Shown here: one piece after another, positions 20,753 to 32,470 of the stretch
Layout: each line of letters starts with the position of its first letter
Position numbering within the stretch: the stretch's first letter is position 1
Source: Volvariella volvacea V23
Taxonomy: Eukaryota > Basidiomycota > Agaricomycetes > Agaricales > Pluteaceae
Assembly: GCA_000349905.1 (NCBI GenBank)
Contig: KB722740.1
Span: 1,527,309 to 1,591,308 of the forward strand
DNA: 64,000 nucleotides
Direction: 5' to 3'
Position numbers and translations under genes: made by a program
Notes under the pieces: model-generated
Told to the model about the DNA's origin: nothing
The model's database searches: none
The model's input: only the letters and a program-made list of their open reading frames with translations

Positions 20753-22778
20753 TCAAGGCACAAAAGTAACAATCAAGCAATTCACGACCAACTTCTCCAA
20801 CTCCCCGTTGCTCACAAAGGGAACCCTCTCCTTGCCAGGCTCTGCTAATGGCACGGCGGGAGCAGCCGGAACAGGTTGAGGCATGCCAGGAGGAACCTGG
20901 ACACCAATTTCAGGCGACGCAATGCCCATACCACCCGCGCCCCACAAAGGCAGACCGTGCCCAGGCAGCACGGGCATGGTACCTTGCAATGGCACAGTAG
21001 GCATGCCAGGTGTGAGCGTCATGGCCGCTAAGGAATTGGTGAGGGGCGATAGCGGAAGCTGCGGTACAGGCATAGCCTGAGCAACAGGCACAGCGGGAGT
21101 ATTCAAGACAGTGATGTCGGCATTCTCGAGCAGAACCGCACCGCCATCTTCTACACGTGCTCTCAGGATGTCGTTCTCGCTCGAACCCTCAGAAGCAGTG
21201 ACGGTAGAAGCATCTGGTGGAACTTGTGGGACCGGGTAGCCAGTTGCTCCTGTCATAATGAAATTGGTAGGGTCGCTGTAAGGGGATCCCGTGTTGTTGA
21301 ATGCTCCTCTCATGGGAGGGACTGCACCAGAGCCTGTACCGCTGGGTCTACGTGCTGATGCTGCACCGGTAAGATGAGGTAATCGCGCAGGAGAGACACC
21401 AGGTATAGAGTTGATCAAGGGGTTGGTGGAGATTTCGTCCTCGGGAAGGATCTCGACTGTGCGATCGACGGGCCAAATGTACCCCCCTGCGGTCCAGTTA
21501 AGCTCAGGGTTCAGTTTGAATGTTTTGAGTGCGTGATAAAGGAGTGCGTCGCCACCCTTCAACTGTTGACAAGAGTCAGAAAGCTCGAAAACGAAGCGAG
21601 GAGGACTAACCAAGGGAATCAGGGACCCAGCTAGCACCTCAGAGGGGTTAACACCATATTCCCCATTCAAGTAAAATGCGATCTTCCTCCCCCTCATCAT
21701 ATTTAGAATCGGGCTGATCAGATCTATGAAAGCGTCACTAGGTTGAACAAGTGGTTCTGAATGGACCATCACTCCATCCGCCAACCCAATCCCACTTTCA
21801 TTCCCGGTACCAAAGCTCTTCAAATACACAGCGTACGAGATCATCATTCTGCACCCTTTCGTAACAGTGTCAACCTCGTACTCGCAGTCAGCGAGGAAAG
21901 CCGTCCATTCGAGGTCATTGCCCTTGCCACCTGTACCACGGAAGGTCTCTTCCCGGCCAGTGGGATCTGTGACGATTAGAGCACCACCGCGGTATTTGAC
22001 TGGTAGCGTGACGATGATGGTAGCACTTCGCCCATCGCTTCGTAACGAGCGGGGTTGACTGTTCAAGCGGGTGCCAGTGCTGAGGACTTCAAGCTTATCC
22101 CTCTGCGTGGAGAGGTGATACGTTCCGGCGGGTAGATTGGGGAAAAGTGTATTCCGGATGGCTGCGAGGATGGGATGTCCGGAGAGCTCCAAAGATGTAG
22201 TGAGAGGGAGGGAGGGAGGGAAGAAGAGGGATTCCCGATCGGATGATGCATATTCACTGGATTGCGTTTGATGGGGTCGGCAGGTAGTGATGAGAACGTC
22301 CAGAGCTGGAGGGGTGTTGTGACTAACATCGATAGGGAAATCGAGGGAGTGCGCGATGCCGCTCTAATTATGAAGAAGTAATATCCAAGTTAAGCCGAAA
22401 TCGATGGCAGACGGAAGGCGGGAGCGGGATTGACGCGAGGAAAGCGCTTACCTTCGTCCTAAAGAAGAGCACGAGCTCAACAGGATCGATAGGAATCCGA
22501 CCCGACACAGCGAATACCCGGCTTTTGGCGGTCAAAAGGTTGGCAACGCTTTGGTTGAGCAGCAACTCCTCCTGGTCAGGAGTTGGCTCTGCGGGATGCG
22601 CTGACCGACGTTTACTTGCTTTTGGAACCCGCTCGATCTGAAAATCGGATGAGCTGTTCGTACGATGGAACCCAGGACGAGGAGACGCGGACGCCATAGG
22701 TGAGTGATGTGAGTGTGGTGAAGGGGATGGTGAACCGGGGACAGCACGGGTGTGAACGCCGATAGGGGAATGGATCAT
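20753..22778 (-). CDS. 2-oxoglutarate/Fe(II)-dioxygenase-like protein, probably non-catalytic
   Basis: Two exons, 22778-22452 and 22363-20753, total 1938 nt, 645 residues. Residues 1-85 are Ser/Pro/His-rich and disordered. Around residues 180-300 the protein follows the fungal 2OG-oxygenase pattern: ATIIVTLPVKYRGGALIV, then DLEWTAFLADCEYEVDTVTKGCR, MMISYAVYL. In related enzymes the first strand pair carries H-x-D before the LP-GG-L strand and the second motif reads D-x-E-H-E-V. Here no H-x-D is visible and the expected distal His is Tyr (DCEYEV); the 2OG-binding Arg of KGCR remains. The C-terminal ~240 residues are Pro/Ala/Met-rich low complexity. A scaffold or regulatory role is possible. 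Family assignment is by motif memory only. Confidence 0.6.
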
Positions 22779-24663
22779 GATTGCGGCGAGAACTTATTGG
22801 GAATCAGGCCCTAAGAATGGTTGTTCTGACTTTTAAGAGCTGTCGGAAGATGGGAGAGACCAGATATGGAGGCCTAGTTAGCCTATTTATACACGCAATT
22901 GGGTGCTGTGGTTAGAATGCGACTGACCTGCAATGCTGGATAAAGGCAAAATGATCATCAACGCCCACCACGAGATCCACAACGTGTTTTCGTCTCGTTG
23001 ATTGGGCTCTGGAATTGAGGCTCATGTCGAAGCCCATAGATTGCAATGCAATATCCTGTTAAGCGACACATGTCCTGCACGTCTTGATCGGTAAGCGTCC
23101 ATACTAGCACCTGGATCAGGCAGGTTGAACCGGTGGAGGTACGTTATATCACAGCCATTCCCCACCCCTGGACATAGTGCGTAATTGTATTTGCACTTGT
23201 GTACGTGTTTTCGGCTAACAGCCACGACTTCCTCGACTTCCCCCGACTCATTTTGGGTTACGCCAGATTGTTTCCCTAACAAATTCAGGACGTAACCTCA
23301 ACTTGGCGCTAGCCATGGTTGGAGTTCCTTTCACCTCATCCACTACTAGCCCGCGTGTCGACACCATCTTGCAGCGTTCGTTCGCAGAACGCTGGGAGTA
23401 TATGTGTTATCAGGAACTCGCGTGACATACCTGATCATGCAGATCTATTCCGTCCTGCCGCACTCAGCCCAGGGCTGTCTTCTAGAGCAATGTAGGTGGT
23501 GCGCCCGTTTGCGAAAGCCGAATCTCCCCATTGGTTCCGGGTCTGGAGATGATGATCCGCCTCAGGATGTACCCATGGTCTACACGTTTCTTGCCCTGCG
23601 ACCATCTGAGGACATGTCTTTGAGGGGGTTGAAGCAGTAAAAGGTGAGCAGGTAGTTCCATTAACGTTGCATGGCATTTGATTGACTTTTAAATCTTCCA
23701 TAGTCTTACCCCGTCCCAGGGTGTATCACGGCATCCCGTCTTGGTGAATGACTCTCTAACTGGTTCCATCACTGCACAAAATTACGTCAAGTTTACCTTG
23801 CTCGACCTCTTTGCCAGGAGTTTTGGGGTAGATCCCCAATAAGAAATTGGGGTTGCCCACCAAGAGACCGACATTCGGATTCTTCCTGGCAGCGCTGTGC
23901 CCACTATGCTATCACTCGTCGTCTAGACGTATGTTAATGCCCTAGCTCAAAGCCAGAACTTGGGATGACGAGTGCATTTAGCCGAGTGGAATGTTGCTAC
24001 CATTTGACCTCGCCCAAAATGAATTAGGTTGCGCCCCAAGGGAATGAATCATTGAATGTTGCACGTAAAACTAAAGACCCAAGGAATCTTACCAGAAATC
24101 ACAAGGATACTACTGTACCCAACGCCGAAGATGTCGCGTAATGACTGCAATATCAGGTTTTCAAGCCCGTTAGGAATATTGCTCATACACTCGAACTACG
24201 CACGTTGCCATTAAGACAGTCCTCGGCCCCTTCTTCCAATGCTAAGGGACATAATCGTAGCACACGTACCGACAAGATAAATGGCTTCTACCGCTTCATT
24301 GGAGCCTGCAGCTTGAGGCAATCACCGTTAAAACCTCACACAGCCATGCGGTATCAAGAGTGAACATTCATCTAATTCGCTGGGTCTAACAAGCACAACG
24401 AGTTCTCGGTTAACGCCTATATATTCTTGTATCGTCTAAATTCTGGCCGAGAGTACACTTGCTTGCAAGATTACTATTCGATAATCAGATAGCACGGCCT
24501 CTGCTTGGCAAACCAAAATGATGGTGGACTGTGCAGTAAATCCGAGAGGCTCTGTCATGCGTTCCGTGGCACAAAGCTTCCCTAGCCGACGTGCCCTTCC
24601 CAAACCCGACACAGGTCATATGGTGCCAGGTAGGGCCCATGTTACTGTTACCTGGAACGCGAG
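22779..24663. other. Intergenic region
   Basis: About 1.9 kb with only short unsupported frames. A tRNA-like A-box stretch at 23870-23935 is discussed under rejected items. No gene is seen. Confidence 0.5.
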
Positions 24664-25280
24664 TTGACCAGTGCGGGGCGACTTTGCACCGCTATCCATT
24701 GGCTTGGCTTGGCGGCTTCTTACCCTGGGCCTTTTAGGTTTGGAAAGTGCTTCCCGCCAACTAGTGTCCCTAATTCAAACGAGATGTTGCTAGGTGTACC
24801 GCTATCGCTGCTATGCGAGGCGGAAGTGTCGCCCATCATTAGCAATTCATTATGGAATCCCTCCAGGCGCGAAAGAGGCTGGGTATGTGTTGCAGATGAG
24901 AATGGACCGCCCATCCTTATGTGCTGCACAATCATACCCTACAAGTGGTAGCAGGGCAGCACCAGGACACCAATGAGATGAGAGGTGCTCTGGAAAAATG
25001 ATATTATTGTGCAATAAATGGAATAGGCGATCAATACGCTGATCACGAGCCCCTGACCCTGCTTACAACACCAGATTCGGCAGCGCGATTTGATGTTCAG
25101 TTTCTTCCGCAATCGTCTAGTGATCAGTGGAATGACGTTGTCTCCGTGTTTGCTGGAGGCATTGCCGGTGTGGGGGAGGCACCGCGGTACCAAACCTATC
25201 TGCCAGCATCGTTATTGGGTCCATATCACGAACTCCTTCAGCCGCTTTCTAAGCTGATTGCATCCCCCACCCAGTGCTGA
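24664..25280 (+). other. Unrecognised coding-like stretch, possible gene end or relic
   Basis: Two open stretches have a protein-like composition. One is at 24664-24951 (pieces such as PNSNEMLLGVPLSLLCEAEV and RERGWVCVADENGPPILM). The other runs from a possible acceptor at 25019 to TGA 25278-25280 (PDSAARFDVQFLPQ, VFAGGIAGVGEAPRYQTYLP, GPYHELLQPLSKLIASP). I could not join them in one frame with convincing splice sites and found no start. It may be the remains of a gene or a gene whose exons I failed to link. No family is recognised. Confidence 0.3.
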
Positions 25281-25511
25281 AGGGTGGAATTGTAACCTTG
25301 GATCTGGGTTTGATTTGATGTCTTCCAAGATATGGGCTTCTTGGAGATTCACAATCAGGATTGCAAACGTGCACAGCCAAGGCGAGGCAGTCTACCGAAG
25401 TTCTGGTTGTCACAGCATGCACGACCTGACACACTAACGAAGCGTGGGGGACTATAATTCATACCGACCTCCCCGAACGTGTTTGTCTCAAGCATCCACA
25501 AGGGAAACGAA

Positions 25512-25518
25512 TATAAGG
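25512..25518 (+). promoter_or_regulatory. TATA box of carboxylesterase gene
   Basis: TATAAGG 42 bp upstream of the carboxylesterase start codon, in a pyrimidine-rich leader. Position and context fit a core promoter; no transcript evidence. Confidence 0.5.
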
Positions 25519-25559
25519 AACCTACTCCCTCTTTCGTTATCCCCATCTTCAAGACCAGG

Positions 25560-27931
25560 ATGCGTCTTTTCACCTCACTCCTCCTCCTGTGCCATGCCCT
25601 GGGCTCTCTCTCGATGCCCCATGGCGCCGGCGACGCACCAAGAATCGAAATTGGCCATACGACAGTGCTAGGACGATCAATACCCACTCTGCAGCAAGAG
25701 TTCTTTGGCGGTGAGTAGATCCTTATCCGATGGGGGCTACGGCATGCGACCGAATTACGTTACAGGTATACCCTTCGCTGAGCCGCCTATCGGCCACTAT
25801 CGACTGCAGCCACCCGTTCTCAAGACGCAGCTCGATGCAGGAGTATTCAACGCTTCTGATTTTGGTCCCGTTTGCCTCCAACCGGTGAGTCTCTCCTGTG
25901 GTGTGGTGCGTGTGCGCCTGATTAAAGCTCCAACGCGTTTAGGGTCTCCCACTTGGTCTTTCCTCTGAAGACTGCTTGACGATTAACGTTCTTCGACCGG
26001 CTGGGATACCACATGGGACACATTTACCCGTTGTAAGTCAAGTTTAGCTCGATCTGACTTACTCGCTCACCGCACGCTATTCTTAGATGTTCTGGACGTG
26101 AGTTCTTCCCTATTGGCTTCAAGGTTGTCTGATCGTGCTCATGATTGATTGCGATGGGACATGATGATTAGATACGGTGGAGGATTCAATAATGGTGGAT
26201 CTGCGCAGTTCAACGGTAGTGCTATTGTTGCACAGAGTGTGTTGAGGGTGAGTTCTTTTTTGCACCACTCCTTTATCACATGGACGATTAATGAAACGCT
26301 CGTTAAAATAGGGTACCCCGATCATCTATGTCAATTTCAACTACAGAAATGGCCCTCTTGGATTCCCACAAGGTCAAGAAGGTAATGTTCTGAGCTCCCT
26401 CTCCATATTCAACTCGCTCACGCAATGGAATCCAGCCGCTGACGAAGGTGCATTGAACTTGGCAATCAAAGATGAGATCGCTGCTTTACAATGGGTCCAG
26501 GAGAACATTTGGGCATTTGGCGGAGACCCACACCAGGTATGTCGGGATGGTTGAGCACCAAGTTGCCGTGTTGATGTCAATGTCAAAACAGGTCACCGTA
26601 TTCGGAAACAGTGCAGGATCCATCATGACATCAATCCTCTTCTTGGATCCGGCAACTGAGCATCTCGCACGAGCAGGAGTAAGCACCTCCAGATTCAAGA
26701 GTTGTAGACATTAACACTAATCTATCGAAAGATCTTCCAATCAGGACAAGCCGCAACATCTGTGCACTTTGAACCCGCCGCACGCGAGGAGAACTGGGTA
26801 TCCTTCGTTCGCGCTGTTACGGGTTGTGAGCACGTCGCCGATTCGGGCCACACTTTTGATTGTCTGCGCCAGGCAGATGAAGCAGCCATCCTCCAAGGAA
26901 TCGTCACTTCCATCGCCAATGCCCCGGAGCAATTTCCTTTCAAGCCCAACTTGGATGGACACGGAGGAGTCTTGCCCGAACTCCCATCCGAGGTCTTCAA
27001 GAAAGGACACTTTGCAAAGTTGCCTTTCATTGCCGGAACAAATCTCGATGAAGGTATGTCCCTGGGTCAACGGGTATATGAATAAAATGGGAACTGAGGT
27101 TGGTTAATTTAGGTACTGCCTTTGTCCCGCCAACCTTGGTATCAGAGGATGAGATCCGACTCTTCATCGTGTCCAACTTCACTCCTCCCATTTGGCATAT
27201 ACATTCCTCAGTTGTTGAAGACTCTGCAGAAGCGCTGCTAGAGTTGTACCCCGATGACCCTGCCCTTGGGTCTCCCTTCTGCACAGGAAACGAGACTTTC
27301 GGCCTATCACCGCAGTTCAAACGTGCAGCTGCCATTCGTTGAGTCCATTCGAATTTACCTCGATACCGTGTTCCTTCTAACACTTTGTTGCTTTTATAGA
27401 GGGAGATTTGTCCTTTACCTCTCAAAGGCGATTCTGGAGCCAAGAAGCGGGCAAGGCAGGAGTGAGTTCCTGGGCCTATTTGTTCACCGAGCCCCAGCCT
27501 CAACTCCCGCCCTTCCTTGGAGGTGAACCCTTTCTATCTTTTACCCACACATGGGATGCAACGATTCTGATGTGAATTGGCGTTTCGCAGTTACACACGC
27601 AACCGAAGTGCTCTCCGTCTATGGAGCGCCAGATAGCCCGTTAGAAACCGCGCAGCCACTGAGCAACCTTATCATTGATTACTGGGTTTCGTTTGCGACG
27701 AGTCTTGACCCCAATGATGGCAAAGGCCTTCCTCGTAAGTTTAGCCGCACTGAATGCTCCCTTGTTCGTGGTGCTGACCTCCATCAAGGCCCTAAATGGG
27801 AAGGATTCAAACCCCACAACCAGGTGGTCCTCGAGTTGAACGGACAACACCTCAAGATGATACCAGATCACTTCCGAACCCACGAAATCGACTTCATCAA
27901 CTCAATACCATTGGTGTTCTACCACAAGTAA
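25560..27931 (+). CDS. Secreted type-B carboxylesterase/lipase
   Basis: Twelve exons (25560-25710, 25766-25884, 25943-26032, 26087-26097, 26172-26247, 26312-26381, 26436-26536, 26592-26678, 26732-27053, 27113-27337, 27400-27522, 27591-27931) sum to 1716 nt, 571 residues. A signal peptide is evident (MRLFTSLLLLCHALGSLS). Family landmarks in order: FFGGIPFAEPPIGHYRL, SEDCLTINVLRP, oxyanion loop YGGGFNNGG, NFNYRNGPLGFPQG, AALQWVQENIWAFGGDP, nucleophile GNSAG (Ser213; the family usually has GESAG), GTNLDE (Glu342) and VTHATEV (His461). The triad is complete, so it should be an active alpha/beta-hydrolase hydrolysing esters or lipids outside the cell. Exon 4 is only 11 nt. Confidence 0.9.
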
Positions 27932-28062
27932 AGTGGGTAAAGTGGGTGATAGGTTGTAGGATTGGGTGGATGACGTGTACAGTATTCTTTTAGCATTTGT
28001 TGTTGTATACCCTAGCATCGTAAGGGATACTGCCAATAATAACGGACATTTAGAACCTCCTT

Positions 28063-30166
28063 CATGTTGACGTTAATGACTGATTCGACATAATCTGGTT
28101 GAAGAATTGAAGCGCTGCCTGTCCCACGGCTAAGCTACCGTACTATAGAGTAAAGCCATTGGATATCAGATCGGGTGTCAAGTCGCTCAAAAAAGTGAGC
28201 TTGCCTTGTACGCGGGCACTTCATGGCCAGCACCATATACTCGGAGGTAGGAGAACGTTCCAGCGTTCTTATATTGACCCGCCGATTGACCAGCCACCCT
28301 GTACGTGGTCCACGGTTGTTGTCTATAGATAGCCGAGAACTTTGTGTTTAATGCGTCGACCTGAAGAGGGACTGTAAGCAAGTAGAATCTTGGCGCTCAG
28401 TGCCTGCAACATACCATGGCTTCCACTCCAACGTAATTGACGATATAATCCTGTGAGCGAGGAGGACACATTGAGAAGTGCAGAGTGAACTAGGGTAATA
28501 GATCACTCACGGCATCCCCATCAAAGATGAGAGTTCGGACGCCAGCATCAATGACTTTCTCAAGATCAAGCCTTGAGTTCCTCATCCAATCGCCTGTTTG
28601 ATACGTACGCACTGAGCTATCGAAAACGCAGCAAATGAGAAAACAGACCAGTAGCGGCAAAGTTGTTGTACACATTGCGATTAGTTTGTTGCCAGGACAC
28701 TTCAGCGCCAATGCGTGTTCGAACGGACGACAGCCATGTCGTGAACGAAGGTGGGTATGGGTCCGGGTTCTGAGCGCGCACATCATAGACCTACATAGAT
28801 AGTAAGACAGACCCATGTTAGCCCGTGTGTCAGACAATACTCGATTGGTGCACGCACATCCCAATTTCCGGCCAGGGGAGAGAGAATGTTACTGTTGCAG
28901 TAACTTTGGGCACGAGAGCAAACAGAGTTAGAGCCTCCATTATAGCATGCAGTTATCTTTCAAAGACAATCAATGACGAAGGCTGGCTGGGGATGAGCCA
29001 AAACTCACTTGTTCTCGACAACCACCGGATTGCGTCCAGGAGGTATTGGCCCGAGAGATGATAGATGTGGAAACAAGTGCGTGGTATGGATTGTTGCCAG
29101 CATACGTGATATATCCAGGGTATTGGCTGAGGGGGTCCTAGAAGTATGAAAGGTCAATATGATTTTTGATGGGGTATAGCTGGACTGACCGTCAAACCAT
29201 TACCAATTCCTAGTACTTGAAGGTTAAGAGGAATTCCGCTGACAGTGCCTGCAGCAATGGCACTATTTTGTGCAAGGAAGTGGCTATTATGGACACATAA
29301 GTTTTAGCGTGCCTGTATCGATGCAGGTATACTCACGCAGCAAACGTGGGTCCATAATGCCCACCATACCTAAGGGGTTCAGGTTAGGGGAATTTGTCTA
29401 CATATGGGGTGCATACTCACGATTCCGTCCAAATTGCGAGGGGATTATCCTGCAAGTGCGCGAATCGCGAGTCCTTTGCAAGAAAGTCCAAACATCTGCA
29501 GCAGCCTGTTGAGAAGTTCCAACTTCCAAGTCGCCGTGGGAGAACCCGACGCCAACGGGTTGGTCGATAAAAAGAAAGTTTGCTTCATTGCTCCAGGAGT
29601 AGGGGTTGAGTGTGACTGTCGAGCTATCATTGGTGATGCGACATGGGCCAAGTTCTTGAATGAGACCAATCATGCTAGAGCTCCCGGGCTATATGCATTG
29701 GCCATTAGCTCAGGAGTTTCCGTTATAGATAGGCATACACACTCCTCCATTGAACCAGAGAGCTAGTGGGGCTGTCTGCGGGTTTTTCGTGAGGCAAAGT
29801 ACCAAAACCTGGTCAAAAGCTATGTAAGTGAATCTCGCACTCCGACTCTGTAACTGGTATCTACCAGATGCTTTTGGTTGCTGTCAAGTCTCCATAGCCT
29901 GAGGCTTGATAGACACCGGGCGTTGTTTCTAGGGTGCAATTCCTCAGCAACGTAGAGTACGCAAATGAAAACGACTTACCACAAACACCGGAGTTTTCAG
30001 TTACTCGTAAAGCTCCAGGGGTGGGAGCAGCGATTGTAGGCCCATCCTGTTGTAGAGTTGGCTCATTGGTAGTAGGCACACCACCAATAACACCGTCTAC
30101 GACAGGGATTTGTCCGCCTAAGACAGCAGCAGGGAGTGCGAGCAATGCATAAAACACAGAACGCAT
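28063..30166 (-). pseudogene. S10 serine carboxypeptidase, broken by three frame lesions
   Basis: Almost the whole gene is recognisable: signal peptide (MRSVFYALLALPAAVLGG), [54 protein letters not shown], catalytic Ser in WTESYGGHYGP, catalytic Asp in IFDGDADYIVNY, catalytic His in YGAGHEVPAYK. The last intron begins with GC (GC-AG). Three places break the frame: a one-base deficit in an A-run near 29786, a deficit of about 10 bases after DVWTFLQ near 29486, and a two-base deficit in CTCTCCCCTGG near 28884. All lie inside exons, with normal introns around them. Either the gene has decayed recently or the assembly has several indels here; three in one gene favours decay. It is convergent with the carboxylesterase, 131 bp apart. 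Confidence 0.7.
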
Positions 30167-30202
30167 TGTGTGCTTTGTGAGCTATCCACTGAAGTGGCTT
30201 GA

Positions 30203-30209
30203 TTTTATA
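30203..30209 (-). promoter_or_regulatory. TATA box of S10 carboxypeptidase relic
   Basis: TATAAAA on the minus strand, 37-43 bp above the start codon of the broken carboxypeptidase gene. The promoter still looks intact although the coding frame is not. Confidence 0.45.
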
Positions 30210-30936
30210 CGCGTTAGCCGGCATATCCCAACTCCTTTTCGGTTTATTCAATGGATCATGAGATGACAAGTCGACAGGATCATTGATCCTCTCGTATAGG
30301 GCCCTGATATAAAAAGAGGACGCTACTTCTCCACCCATATGGGCTGTGTGCATCTGTGGTGAAGACTTTGGTTGGTAGAAGGCAGTATGCACGTATATGC
30401 AGCGGAGAAGTGAGAGCGCGATCAAAGATACCAGTCTGAAGAAGCGCTCACCTTGTGGTTGGGAAGGTTATCCACATGAGTTATTCATCTGTTAGTGGAC
30501 ATTGAACATCGCAAGCCCTCATGACGCTTGTACGACCGCCACATGCAAGCTCTCATATCTGCACCTAGAATGAACGCGAATGGAAATGAGCAAAAATAGC
30601 ACGCAGCCTTGGCAATTGCGTAGATGGGGAAATGAAATAAAGCAAAGACGGAGATAGCAACTAGAACAAACGAATGCATCAGATTACGACAATTTCAGCC
30701 CATTATGTCCCTCATGCATTTCTCCCGTGAAATGCGAATACATGGGCATATGTAGTTAGAATGGCTTTGGAATCCATTACACTCTGAACTCCCAAGTTAA
30801 GCACGCCATTGGGAGTCGAAGCGAAGGACAACAGCCGACCCCCTGAATTGCCGGATACGTGGCTCGTGTAATACTCTCCCACGATTGCTACATCCGAGCT
30901 TCCACCGTGCCAAACAGCGCAAGTCCTTTTCGCACC
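30210..30936. other. Intergenic, divergent promoters
   Basis: About 730 bp between the carboxypeptidase relic (minus) and the Asterix-like gene (plus). The small frames at 30485-30994 have no resemblance to known proteins. Nothing else is seen. Confidence 0.45.
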
Positions 30937-31406
30937 ATGTCGAGTACCAGCGACCCACGCGACTCCTCCTTGGAGGTCCCATGGAGCCTTCCAAAATCTT
31001 GGGCCAAAGAATCTGGTGAGTTACATTGGCTTTGCTGCCTATAGATGATTCACCTGGCCCTATAGATGTTATTGGAACATCCGGAATGCTGTTGGCAGGC
31101 CTGATTATGGTGACACGGAATCGGTGCGCTGCTTGTCTTTTATTTCAAACACGCTCTACCGACACACTTTAAAGATTCTTGTCATGGCCTGCTATTGCTT
31201 TCGGCATCAGCGGCCTCATAAATCATCACCCATTGCGTTCCTCGGAAGGGAGTGTGGGGGCATGGTCGAGTCTGCTGTAAGTTTTCATTCATGATGCTTT
31301 TGTCCTTCACAAATTTTTGACCACATGTTCTTTCAGACTCTGCGTCTCCGCTCTCCTTGCTTCATACTTCCCTTACCTCGTCGTGAACTTCAAGGCAAAC
31401 CCGTAA
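30937..31406 (+). CDS. Asterix/UPF0139-type small ER membrane protein
   Basis: Four exons (30937-31015, 31066-31123, 31175-31276, 31337-31406) give 309 nt, 102 residues, all in one frame to TAA. The N-terminus MSSTSDPRD followed by an amphipathic stretch and three hydrophobic segments (GTSGMLLAGLIMVTRNRF, LSWPAIAFGISGLINH, LLCVSALLASYFPYLVV) matches the layout of Asterix (WDR83OS, UPF0139), a subunit of the PAT complex. That complex helps newly made multi-pass membrane proteins insert at the ER. The assignment rests on size, DPRD start, helix pattern and a short motif between helices, not on a search. Too spliced to appear as a simple open frame. Confidence 0.65.
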
Positions 31407-32148
31407 TATACCCAACGCGTGTACTCCCTATCTATAATGTCACATAATGTTTGGATAACTGCACACTTTTGGCATTGACACTGGTCACCTATGGATAATT
31501 GGCTGTACTAATGAGGACCCCACGAATCGCAAGGGCACGCAAAACGCACCGGACAGAAGGTGGACCGGGACACCCTTCCACCGTTACTTCCAGCCTGCAG
31601 GAGACTTTGCTTGGTGGCTCATCTAGAATTCCTGTAGAGCAAGGAGTGTAAGCCGTCCCTCCATCTGGTCCTCGACGCGAACATATCGTGCAATACTCTC
31701 TGGAACCGGTATGCCGCATAGGCAGCACATAAAGGGGAATTCCGGTCTAACTTCGAATAATTAAACGATAGACTCAAATCATTTGTGTTCTCTTCGTTCT
31801 TGCGTCGGACTACCCCGAAGGCAAGGCCATGAACGCACAAGTGACCGTCATTGAAGGAAATTGTGCTGACGTTGACAGCTGACAGCGAAGTGCGTACGGA
31901 AAAAAAACTGCTTTGAATCGAAAGAACTCAATTATATCACTTACATATTGAACAATTAAATCACCTCATCTATATAACACAAAGCGTCGTATGTTCAACT
32001 CGTCCACCACTAGATTGTAGGTTCTCTGGACAACGTCCCCTGTTCTGCAGCGGCTATTCCATATTTCTAGGGTCACGGTTTTAACACAATAATATATAGA
32101 AACAGGGATGAGAGCTGTAGCTCGTACATTCTGCGAGCACAAGCTTAA
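31407..32148. other. Intergenic region
   Basis: No supported gene. AT-rich 31910-31990. Minus-strand frames at 31489-31840 are unsupported. Confidence 0.4.
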
Positions 32149-32470
32149 GGCGTAACCCAGGCCTAAGGGGCTACCTAGTAGGGGCGGTCAGAGGGGCTGT
32201 TTCTAACCCCGATTCTATATGCGGTTCTGGTTTATGTTCTGACCCCAGAAACAACCCTCACAGGACCTTTTCTAGGAGTCTTGCTATTTGCCACCACATC
32301 TAATAGGGTGGTCAAAGTGGCCGTTTCTGACACCGTTTCTGGATATGTTTCTGATTTCGGTTTTGCTACTAGAAACGACCTTTGCAGAACCGATCCCAAG
32401 TCGGTTCTGCAAAGGTCATTTCTGGGAGTTTCTACACCAGTAAGTGATAGAAGGTAGACGGTATATTTGA
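32149..32470. repeat. GTTTCTG-rich repeat with near-perfect palindrome
   Basis: The words GTTTCTGA, GGTTCTG and CAGAAACGACC recur many times within 300 bp in both orientations. At 32371-32423 two 23-bp arms (32371-32393 and 32401-32423) are inverted copies with one mismatch around a 7-nt loop TCCCAAG. The composition differs from nearby genes. It may be a MITE-like or other small interspersed element; termini and target-site duplications are not clear. Confidence 0.6.

Noticed and set aside
23870..23935. tRNA- or SINE-like stretch on the minus strand (TAGCATAGTGGGCACAGCGC resembles an A box and D arm).
   Set aside because: No B box or T arm follows at the right distance and no acceptor stem pairs. 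A decayed SINE is possible but unsupported.
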